A stretch of DNA of 64,000 nt from Pseudomonas sp. LD120 (GTDB lineage: Bacteria; Pseudomonadota; Gammaproteobacteria; Pseudomonadales; Pseudomonadaceae): NCBI RefSeq assembly GCF_009861525.1, contig NZ_WVHL01000001.1, positions 124,001-188,000 on the forward strand, given 5' to 3'. Of the stretch, positions 8,862-16,020 are shown in pieces (position 1 is the first letter of the stretch; every line of letters starts with the position of its first letter). Both the position numbers and the translations under genes were made by a program. The notes below the pieces were generated by a model, which did not search any database, was not told the origin of the DNA, and saw only the letters and a program-made list of their open reading frames with translations.

Positions 8862-9767
8862 ATGATCGCCCACCCGGAACACGCTCGCCTGCTGCGCCTG
8901 GCCACCCGCGCCTCGGTCACGGTGGCAAGCATCCTGATTGTGACCAAGGCCATTGCCTGGTGGTTCAGCGGCTCGGTGAGCATGCTGGCGGGGCTCACCG
9001 ACTCGGTGCTCGACGGTTTCACATCCTTGCTCAACCTGCTGGCAGTGCATTACGCCTTGCGCCCGGCCGATGAAGACCACCGCTACGGTCATGGCAAGGC
9101 AGAATCCCTGGCAGGCATGGCTCAGGCGCTGTTCATCGCCGGCAGTGCGACTCTGATTGCCTTCCAGGCGAGCGAGCGCTTGCACAACCCGGAACCGGTG
9201 GGTGCGCCCTGGCTGAGCATCGGCGTGATCGTACTGTCGTTGGCCCTGACTGTGGCGCTGCTGGTGCTGCAGCATCGGGTAATCCGCGTTACCGGCTCAA
9301 ATGCAGTGCGCGCCGATTCGCTGCACTACCGCTCCGACCTGTTGCTCAACGGCAGTATTCTGCTGGCTCTGGTGCTGGCCGCCTTTGGCTGGCACCAAGT
9401 GGATGCCTGGTTCGGCCTGGGGATTGCTGCCTACATCCTCTGGAGCGCAATCCAGATCGCCCGGGAAAGCTTCTCGGTGCTGATGGATGAGGAACTGCCT
9501 GCTGATGTCAGCCAGCACATGCTGGAGCTGGCCTGCAATGTGCCGGGCGTACTGGGCGCGCATGATCTGCGCACGCGCATTTCCGGTAGTCACTGGTTCG
9601 TCCAGTTGCACCTGGAACTACCCGGTGATTTGACCCTATCGGTGGCCCACGAAATCAGCGACCAAGCCGCCGATGCCATCCACCAGGCCTATCCACGGGC
9701 CGAAGTGCTGGTGCACGCCGACCCGCAAGAAGTGGTCAAGGCCGCCAGGGCTCAGTCAGTCACCTGA
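8862..9767 (+). CDS. fieF: Cation diffusion facilitator (FieF-like)
   Basis: A 301-residue CDF transporter that exports divalent metal (Zn, Fe or similar) in exchange for protons. About six membrane helices occupy residues 12 to 205, followed by the cytoplasmic ferredoxin-like domain. Metal-site residues are visible in DSVLDGF (helix 2) and HYRSDLLLN (helix 5), and HRYGHGKAESLAG is the family signature. Length and motif pattern fit FieF. The stop overlaps the end of the convergent DUF6515 gene by 16 bp. Confidence 0.88.
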   Translation: MIAHPEHARLLRLATRASVTVASILIVTKAIAWWFSGSVSMLAGLTDSVLDGFTSLLNLLAVHYALRPADEDHRYGHGKAESLAGMAQALFIAGSATLIAFQASERLHNPEPVGAPWLSIGVIVLSLALTVALLVLQHRVIRVTGSNAVRADSLHYRSDLLLNGSILLALVLAAFGWHQVDAWFGLGIAAYILWSAIQIARESFSVLMDEELPADVSQHMLELACNVPGVLGAHDLRTRISGSHWFVQLHLELPGDLTLSVAHEISDQAADAIHQAYPRAEVLVHADPQEVVKAARAQSVT

Positions 9768-10831
9768 TAACCCCGCGAGCTCAGGCAACTGCCCTGAGTC
9801 TGGCGGTAAGCCTGGACCACTTCGGGGGCCGGCGCGTAAGTTGCGCTCGCCGGGTCGAAGCCACTTTGCTGCACCGCCCAGCGATAACAGTCGTAGCGAT
9901 CCTGATCAATCTGCTGTGGCGATTGGCCATTGACCGGATACGCCAACACGTCATAACCCGCGCCACCCTGCTGCTGCGGCAGCCCCCCCACCGGTGGCTC
10001 GACGACCACGTACTGCTGGGTGCTCGCTTCGTAGGCGTAGTAGGCGCCCGCGGCGAGAAAAAACAGCGCGCTGCCGATCCACACTTCACGCGCGTAGTCG
10101 GGTAGATAAGCCACCCGTATCCCATATGGCGGCCGCACCACTACATAGCGGGCGCCTTGCGGGCGATACCAGTAGCCGCCCGAAAAGAAGTAATCCTGGC
10201 CCCGATACGGAACCCGGTAATGGCGCTCGGGGAATCGGTCGATCACATAGCCGGGACGATAGTGCGGCGCTGAACCCCAGCCATTGCCATGCCCATCCGG
10301 GCGACCCGGCCAGCGATGATCATTGGGACGACCATTATCGGGACGCGAGCCCGGTCCACCGGCTTGCCAATGCCGGTTGTAATCGTTGCGCCGAGGAATG
10401 TCCTGATAGTAGCCGCGCTGGGGCTCCTGGGTCTGGCGAACAGTATCAGGGCGCCCCTGGATCGGCAGCTCGGGCGCCGCCTGCGGCGGTCGCGGAGTCG
10501 GCCGACGCTGCTGATTGGGATCGTGCTGCGGACGGTTCTGCCACTGTCCGCCGGGATTCTGGCCGTTGTGCTCGAACTGGCGGCTGTTGTCGCCACGGAT
10601 GATTTCAGTCTGCGGACGCTGCTGCGGGGCAGGCTGTACACGTTCGGGCGGGGTCGCCGGGCGGCCCTGATTGCTCTCGCCACGCCCTTCGGGGGCATGC
10701 TCACGCTGCCCGCCCGAAGGCGCTCCCTGCTGGGGTGGGCGTCTCTCGCCCTGCTCATCGGCGAGCACCTGCGCGGTGACGCTGACGCACAACACACCAA
10801 CACCTGCCAAACGCCAGATGCGCGACTTCAT
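9752..10831 (-). CDS. DUF6515 family protein, exported and Pro/Gln/Arg-rich
   Basis: A 359-residue protein with a signal peptide (MKSRIWRLAGVGVLCVS..., probable cleavage after AQVLA). Residues 30 to 180 are a low-complexity, probably disordered region rich in Pro, Gln, Arg and Gly. The C-terminal half is rich in Tyr and Gly, with aromatic repeats (PERHYRVPYRGQDYFF), one hydrophobic segment (SALFFLAAGAYYAYEAS) and two late Cys. I place the start at the ATG at 10831, because GAGG lies just ahead of it; a GTG twelve bases upstream is the alternative. The function is unknown and an envelope location is likely. Confidence 0.75.
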   Translation of the reverse strand: MKSRIWRLAGVGVLCVSVTAQVLADEQGERRPPQQGAPSGGQREHAPEGRGESNQGRPATPPERVQPAPQQRPQTEIIRGDNSRQFEHNGQNPGGQWQNRPQHDPNQQRRPTPRPPQAAPELPIQGRPDTVRQTQEPQRGYYQDIPRRNDYNRHWQAGGPGSRPDNGRPNDHRWPGRPDGHGNGWGSAPHYRPGYVIDRFPERHYRVPYRGQDYFFSGGYWYRPQGARYVVVRPPYGIRVAYLPDYAREVWIGSALFFLAAGAYYAYEASTQQYVVVEPPVGGLPQQQGGAGYDVLAYPVNGQSPQQIDQDRYDCYRWAVQQSGFDPASATYAPAPEVVQAYRQTQGSCLSSRGYQVTD

Positions 10832-10931
10832 GCTATTCCTCACTGCAGATGGGGGCCTGTACTTAAGACTGAAAAAGCCCGGGGCGGTTCTGCAGCAGAT
10901 TATCAGTCACAAGACTAATTTCGCAGGCAAT

Positions 10932-10957
10932 AAAAAAAGGCGGCCCGTCGGCCACCC
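10932..10957 (-). terminator. Rho-independent terminator on the minus strand
   Basis: Read on the minus strand, a GC-rich stem (GGTGGCC paired with GGCCGCC, one mismatch, loop GACG) is followed by seven U residues. It ends a minus-strand transcript that begins somewhere between here and the asnC-type gene, about 100 bp upstream of the DUF6515 start. It could end a small RNA or act as an attenuator of the DUF6515 gene. Confidence 0.65.
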
Positions 10958-11145
10958 TTTGAGATTTTGTCCGTGCTCGACGCTTTTGACGCCGGCTCAC
11001 CTCACGCCGTCTTCTGGACAGTGTGTAGCCCGGGGGCCAACTCAACCCTGTGGGATTGGTGGCCGCGGCAGGCCTGATTCGGCGGGCCGCAGTGGACTCT
11101 ATGTCCGGGCAGTGATTCTGGTGATAAGAATAGGCCGGGGGCGCC
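10932..11145 (-). ncRNA. Candidate structured RNA (small RNA or 5' leader)
   Basis: The 413-bp gap between the DUF6515 and AsnC-type genes has no convincing gene but holds several inverted repeats. Positions 10968-10972 pair with 11016-11020 and enclose a GACG/CGTC stem (10988-10991 with 11108-independent local partner 11008-11011). GGAC at 11094-11097 pairs with GTCC at 11103-11106, and ATTCT at 11115-11119 pairs with AGAAT at 11127-11131. All lie ahead of the minus-strand terminator. I do not recognise it as a known family, and no strong minus-strand promoter is visible. Confidence 0.3.
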
Positions 11146-11182
11146 GGCAGCGGATTGCGAAGATTGCTTGAAAAAACACCTC

Positions 11183-11212
11183 TTGCGCAATTTTTAACTA
11201 AAGCCGGATAAT
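11183..11212 (+). promoter_or_regulatory. Sigma-70-type promoter of the AsnC-type gene
   Basis: A -35 of TTGCGC (11183-11188) and a -10 of GATAAT (11207-11212) are 18 bp apart, placing transcription start near 11219. The -35 lies in the palindrome TTGCGCAA, and a second TGCGCA is at 11215-11220; the two centres are 31 bp apart, about three helical turns. This suggests autoregulation. Confidence 0.5.
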
Positions 11213-11244
11213 CCTGCGCAATAGTTACGACAAAGGCCTGACCA

Positions 11245-11724
11245 ATGAGCAAACTCGACCGCTATGACCTGAGTATTTTGGCGGAATTGCAACGCGACGC
11301 CCGCATCTCCAACCAGGAACTGGCCGAGCGCATCGGCCTGTCCCCCTCACCCTGCTCGCGCCGGGTCAAGCAATTGGAAGACGACGGCTACATTTCCCGC
11401 CAGGTCGCCTTGCTGGACCGCAAGCTGCTCGGCCTGAGCCTGACCGCCTACGTGCTGATCGGCATGGATCGACACACACCGGAGCGTTTTGAGAATTTCG
11501 AAGCCGCGATCCGCAGCCTGCCACAAGTGCTGGAGTGCAGCCTGGTGACGGGGGTCGACGCCGACTACCAACTCAAGGTGGTGGTGCCGGACATGGACCA
11601 CTACCAGAAGCTGCTGCTCGGTCACCTGACCCGCATCGATGGCGTGACCAGCGTGCGCTCAAGCTTCGTGCTCAATCAGGTGCTCAACAGCACTGAGCTG
11701 CCCCTGACCCACCTGCGCAGTTGA
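11245..11724 (+). CDS. Lrp/AsnC family transcriptional regulator
   Basis: A 159-residue regulator with an N-terminal winged helix-turn-helix (NQELAERIGLSPSPCSRRVKQLEDDGYI, residues 17 to 45) and a C-terminal RAM domain that forms dimers or octamers and binds amino-acid effectors. It matches the Lrp branch in length and layout. The target genes and effector cannot be told from the sequence: no amino-acid gene is adjacent, and the upstream neighbour is divergent. It probably controls its own promoter through TGCGCA-type sites. Confidence 0.88.
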   Translation: MSKLDRYDLSILAELQRDARISNQELAERIGLSPSPCSRRVKQLEDDGYISRQVALLDRKLLGLSLTAYVLIGMDRHTPERFENFEAAIRSLPQVLECSLVTGVDADYQLKVVVPDMDHYQKLLLGHLTRIDGVTSVRSSFVLNQVLNSTELPLTHLRS

Positions 11725-11833
11725 TCCACAGGCCTGCTGTGGCGACGTAACGCATGCAGATCAATGCCCGCCCCTGATCCCTTGGCGTATACTCGCCCGG
11801 CATTTTTTGCCCTGCCTGCACCGGAGATGAACG

Positions 11834-12043
11834 ATGGACCCAGCCGTATTAGAAGAGTGGATGATGACCGGCCTGGTCAGCATCCTGATCATATTCATGG
11901 GTTTCATCGTTTGGGACCTGGCCAAAAAGTCCAAGGCCGGACGTTTCGGCTCGTTCATCCTGTTTTTCGTGCTGGGCCTGGGCGTGGCCGCGTTCATCAT
12001 CAAAAGCGTGGTCATCGGCTTGATCGAGTCCGGCGTCTTATAG
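11834..12043 (+). CDS. DUF2788 domain-containing small membrane protein
   Basis: A 69-residue protein with two hydrophobic segments (residues 11 to 29 and 41 to 65) separated by a basic loop (KKSKAGR), giving a hairpin in the inner membrane. The sequence matches the DUF2788 family, found in Pseudomonas and relatives, with no known function. GGAGAT lies upstream of the ATG. Its end overlaps the convergent rluE by 6 bp. Confidence 0.8.
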   Translation: MDPAVLEEWMMTGLVSILIIFMGFIVWDLAKKSKAGRFGSFILFFVLGLGVAAFIIKSVVIGLIESGVL

Positions 12044-12676
12044 ACGCGCTGGCACTTCCTTCCACTGCCCCTGATCCAGGCCTTCCAGGGTCCAGTCGCC
12101 AATTCTCACCCGCACCAGACGCAAGGTCGGCAAGCCCACCGCGGCGGTCATGCGCCGCACTTGCCGGTTGCGCCCTTCGCGAATGACCAATTCCAGCCAA
12201 CGGGTGGGCACGTTTTTGCGAAACCGCACCGGTGGATTGCGCGGCCACAACGGCGGCTCATCGAGCTCGCGCGCCTGGGCCGGCAAGGTCATGCCATCGT
12301 TGAGTTGCACACCATCGCGCAGACGCTGCAACTGCTCCGCGCTGGGTTCACCTTCGACTTGCACCCAGTAGGTCTTGGCCAGCTTGTGCTTGGGATCGGC
12401 GATACGCGCTTGCAGTTGCCCATCATTGGTCAACAACAGCAGCCCTTCGCTGTCACGGTCAAGACGCCCGGCCGGGTAAACCCCGGGGATCGCGATGAAG
12501 TCCTTGAGCGTCGCCCGCCCTTCGCCATCGCTGAACTGAGTCAGCACGTCGAATGGTTTGTTGAACAAGATCAACTTGGGCTCGGCCGGTGGCGCCTTGG
12601 CCACACGCTTGGCGGGAGCAGTGGAAAACGGCTTCGCGCCGGGGCGACGAGAAGCGGGACGAGGCGGACGGGACAT
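12038..12676 (-). CDS. rluE: 23S rRNA pseudouridine synthase RluE
   Basis: A 212-residue pseudouridine synthase of the RsuA/RluB/E/F group. The catalytic motif is [19 protein letters not shown], with the essential Asp in [12 protein letters not shown] further on is a conserved RNA-binding block. There is no S4 domain; a basic N-terminal tail of about 30 residues replaces it, as is usual in RluE. In E. coli RluE modifies U2457 of 23S rRNA. It converges with the DUF2788 gene. Confidence 0.9.
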   Translation of the reverse strand: MSRPPRPASRRPGAKPFSTAPAKRVAKAPPAEPKLILFNKPFDVLTQFSDGEGRATLKDFIAIPGVYPAGRLDRDSEGLLLLTNDGQLQARIADPKHKLAKTYWVQVEGEPSAEQLQRLRDGVQLNDGMTLPAQARELDEPPLWPRNPPVRFRKNVPTRWLELVIREGRNRQVRRMTAAVGLPTLRLVRVRIGDWTLEGLDQGQWKEVPARL

Positions 12677-12750
12677 AAGGTCAGGAACATTCAGCGATCA
12701 GGACCGACAATGCTAGTGGCCTGATCGCCAAATGACCATGGATTAAACGC

Positions 12751-14223
12751 TTAGCGGAAAGGCGGCTCGTCGAAACTGCGCAGTTTGCGCGAGTGCAGCG
12801 AGTTGAGTTCGCTGCGCATCAGGTCCACGGCTTCGATACCGATCTTCAAATGCTGGCTGACTGCACGCTCATAGAAGGCATTGGCCGCCCCTGGCAACTT
12901 GATTTCACTGTGCAGGGGTTTGTCCGAAACACACAGCAAGGTGCCGTAAGGCACGCGCAAGCGATAACCCTGTGCGGCAATGGTGCCGCTTTCCATATCC
13001 ACCGCTACAGCCCGGGACAGGTTGATGAGCGGCCGCTCCTCGGCCCAACGCAGCTCCCAGTTGCGATCGTCATACGTCAGGACGGTGCCGGTGCGCAGGC
13101 GTTTCTTCAATTGTTCGCCCTTTTCTCCAGTGACATTGGCCGCGGCCTGTTGCAGCGCCAACTGGACCTCGGCCAGGGCCGGGATCGGAATGTTCGGCGG
13201 CACCACACGGTCGAGAATGCCGTCGCGGCGCATGTAGGCGTGGGCCAGCACATAATCGCCAATGGTCTGGGATTGGCGCAGTCCACCGCAGTGACCGATC
13301 ATCAGCCAGCAATGAGGACGCAGTACCGCCAGGTGATCGGTGATGTTCTTGGCGTTGGACGGGCCGACACCGATGTTCACCAACGTCACGCCATGACCGT
13401 CACTGGCCTGCAGGTGATAGGCCGGCATCTGGTAACGATGCCAGACCACGCCAGCGGCAATCGCCGAGGCTTCGCCATGATCCATGCTCTTTTCAATGAT
13501 CACGTTGCCCGGCAAAACCATGCGCACAAAACGCGGGTCGCTGCGCAGTTGCTCCAGACCATGGAAGATGAACTGGTCAACATAACGGTGATAGTTGGTC
13601 AGCAGGATCCACGGCTGTACATGGCGCCAGTCACTGCCGGTGTAATGCACCAGGCGACGCAGAGAGAAATCCACCCGCGCGGCATCGAACAGCGCCAAAG
13701 GCAGCGGATGAGTATTTTCCCAGTCGTAGAGCCCGTCGGCGATGCCGTCGGTGGCAGCCGACAGGTCGGTGCTGGGGAAAACCCGGGCCAGAGCCGCGGC
13801 AGTCACTCCCGAGCCCGCCAGTTCGTCACCCTGCTCCACCACGTAGGGGTAAGGAATGTTCTGCTCGCTCACGCCCACCTCCACCGTGACGGTGAAGTCG
13901 TGCATCAGGGGCACCAGTTGTTCGAGCAGATAATTACGAAAAGCGGCGGGATGAGTGACGGTGACGCTGTAGGTGCCCGGTAACTGGACCTTGGCATAAG
14001 CGCGGGTGGTTTGTGGGACTTCGCCGTGGCAGTGGTAGGTCAAACGCAGTTCGGGGTAACGAAACAACGCTCGTTGCTCGGCATCCGGTTCGACCCGGTC
14101 CTTGAGGTAGCGCTTGAGCGCCTGGCTCAACGCCGTGGTAGCCCGCTCATGCAACGCAGCAAGCCGATCCACGGCTTGCTCGGCGGTTTGAACGACAATA
14201 AAAGCTTCGGTCACGATAAGCAT
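12751..14223 (-). CDS. amn: AMP nucleosidase
   Basis: A 490-residue enzyme of the expected length that splits AMP into adenine and ribose 5-phosphate. The N-terminal half is the regulatory AMN domain; the C-terminal half is a purine nucleoside phosphorylase-like domain, with GVGPSNAKNITDHLAVLRPHCWLMIGHCGG and AVDMESGTIAAQGYRLRVPYGTLLCVSDKPLHSEIKLPG visible as conserved blocks. It helps to set adenylate levels and salvage purines. It stands alone on the minus strand, between rluE and the AidB-like gene. Confidence 0.93.
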   Translation of the reverse strand: MLIVTEAFIVVQTAEQAVDRLAALHERATTALSQALKRYLKDRVEPDAEQRALFRYPELRLTYHCHGEVPQTTRAYAKVQLPGTYSVTVTHPAAFRNYLLEQLVPLMHDFTVTVEVGVSEQNIPYPYVVEQGDELAGSGVTAAALARVFPSTDLSAATDGIADGLYDWENTHPLPLALFDAARVDFSLRRLVHYTGSDWRHVQPWILLTNYHRYVDQFIFHGLEQLRSDPRFVRMVLPGNVIIEKSMDHGEASAIAAGVVWHRYQMPAYHLQASDGHGVTLVNIGVGPSNAKNITDHLAVLRPHCWLMIGHCGGLRQSQTIGDYVLAHAYMRRDGILDRVVPPNIPIPALAEVQLALQQAAANVTGEKGEQLKKRLRTGTVLTYDDRNWELRWAEERPLINLSRAVAVDMESGTIAAQGYRLRVPYGTLLCVSDKPLHSEIKLPGAANAFYERAVSQHLKIGIEAVDLMRSELNSLHSRKLRSFDEPPFR

Positions 14224-14296
14224 CCTGTGTTCTGATCTTGCAGGGGTTCATCTTGCCTGCAACACCGCCCGACGGGAACAGCGGAATCATGCCGAC

Positions 14297-15946
14297 TCAG
14301 ATGCCCGGGGTGGAGCGGGCGACGATGGCCGCCACATCCAGTCCTCGGGGCAAGGTGCCATAGACTCGCCCGCCCTGGCCGTCCAGGCGACTGGCGATAA
14401 AGGCGTCACTGACCACCTCATTACCGGCCTCCAGCAACAGCTTGGCCTGCAACCCCAGCGCAATGTCCTCGGTCAACTGACGGGCGCGGTACTGAATGTC
14501 GGCAGTGTCCTTGAAGCTGTCTTTAAGCGTCGCGATATGCGCCGCCAGACGCTGATCGCCATGCCCGTCCCCAAGCTCGGCAAACAGCGCATCCAGCACA
14601 CCGGGCTCTTTCGAGAGGGCCCGCAGCACGTCCAGGCACTGCACATTGCCGGAACCTTCCCAGGTGGAATTCACCGGCGCTTCGCGGTACAGCCGCGGCA
14701 AAATGCTGTCTTCAACATAACCGGCGCCCCCCATGCACTCAGCGGCCTCATTGATCATTGCCGGCGCGCGTTTGCAGATCCAGTACTTGCCCACTGCGGT
14801 CACCAGGCGACTGAACTTGGCTTCCTGGGCATCATCCTGATGGTCCAGGGCACGCCCCATGCGCATGCTCAGGGCCAGAGCCGCCTCGCTTTCCAGGGCC
14901 AGGTCAGCCAATACGTTCTGCATCAGCGGCTGCTCGCTGAGCAGCCGTGCGCCCACGCAGCGATGGGCACAATGATGGCTGGCCTGAGTCAGGGCTTGGC
15001 GCATAAGTGCGCTGGAGCCGACCATGCAGTCGAAGCGGGTCATGGCCACCATCTCGATGATGGTGGGAACACCGCGCCCTTCTTCACCGATCATCCACGC
15101 CAGGGCGCCACGAAACTCCACTTCACTGGAAGCGTTGGATACGTTGCCCAGCTTGTTCTTCAAGCGCTGGATATAGAACTGATTGCGCGTGTCATCGGGA
15201 CGGTGGCGAGGCAGGAGGAAACAGGTCAGGCCTTTATCGGTCTGGGCCAGGGTCAGAAAGGCATCGCACATCGGTGCCGAGCAGAACCATTTGTGCCCCA
15301 CCAACTCATAGGCCTGCCCCGGTCCCGTGGCGCCCACCGGATAAGCCCGAGTGGTGTTGGCGCGCACATCTGTGCCGCCCTGCTTCTCGGTCATGGCCAT
15401 ACCGATGGTCAACCCGGCCTTGTGCTGCATGCCGACATTGCGCGGATCGTATTGAGTGCAGAGGATCTTCGGCAGCCACAACTGCGCGATATCCGGCTGG
15501 CGCTTCAACGCCGGAACGCAGGCGAACGTCATGGTCAATGGACAGCCGCTGCCTGCCTCGGCCTGACTGTGCAGATAGGTCATGGCGGCGCGGGCCACGT
15601 GAGCGCCTGCTTGCGGATCGGTCCAGGGCAGCGAAGTCAGGCCACCTTCGATCGCAGCGTGCATCAACTGGTGATAAGCCGGGTGAAACTCCACCAGGTC
15701 GACCCGATGGCCAAAGCGGTCATGACTGGAAAATACCGGCTTGTTCTGATTGGCCAGAAATCCCGCCGCCATCAACGGGCCACCGGCCAACGCGCCATAG
15801 GCATCGACTCGGGACTCGGCCCAGCCGGCATCGAAGCGCTGCATCCACTGCTGCAACGGCAGGTCGATCCGATAAAGGTTGGTACCGTCCAGGGCGGGCG
15901 GCTGGTTGGTCACTTCGTGCGTTTCAGCGAACTGGTGGAGGTTCAT
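14297..15946 (-). CDS. Acyl-CoA dehydrogenase, AidB-like
   Basis: A 549-residue flavoprotein of the acyl-CoA dehydrogenase superfamily. Its length and the blocks GMAMTEKQGGTDVRANTT, HKWFCSAPMCDAFLTLAQ and ECMGGAGYVEDS match the AidB subgroup, which has an extra C-terminal domain and, in E. coli, is part of the adaptive response to alkylating agents and binds DNA. The substrate in Pseudomonas is not established, and no ada or alk gene is adjacent, so a repair role is only inferred from the family. It is transcribed away from ladS's end on the same strand. Confidence 0.85.
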   Translation of the reverse strand: MNLHQFAETHEVTNQPPALDGTNLYRIDLPLQQWMQRFDAGWAESRVDAYGALAGGPLMAAGFLANQNKPVFSSHDRFGHRVDLVEFHPAYHQLMHAAIEGGLTSLPWTDPQAGAHVARAAMTYLHSQAEAGSGCPLTMTFACVPALKRQPDIAQLWLPKILCTQYDPRNVGMQHKAGLTIGMAMTEKQGGTDVRANTTRAYPVGATGPGQAYELVGHKWFCSAPMCDAFLTLAQTDKGLTCFLLPRHRPDDTRNQFYIQRLKNKLGNVSNASSEVEFRGALAWMIGEEGRGVPTIIEMVAMTRFDCMVGSSALMRQALTQASHHCAHRCVGARLLSEQPLMQNVLADLALESEAALALSMRMGRALDHQDDAQEAKFSRLVTAVGKYWICKRAPAMINEAAECMGGAGYVEDSILPRLYREAPVNSTWEGSGNVQCLDVLRALSKEPGVLDALFAELGDGHGDQRLAAHIATLKDSFKDTADIQYRARQLTEDIALGLQAKLLLEAGNEVVSDAFIASRLDGQGGRVYGTLPRGLDVAAIVARSTPGI

Positions 15947-16020
15947 CGCGGGGCTCCTTCAGGGTATGCCAAGCCGCCAGTTAATCACCCACCCCACCTC
16001 GAACAAAGTGGTATACGCGC

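Noticed and set aside
10863..11252. A 129-residue frame on the minus strand in the region between DUF6515 and the AsnC-type gene
   Set aside because: It lacks a ribosome binding site, has no recognisable domain and crosses the terminator; RNA structure explains the region better.
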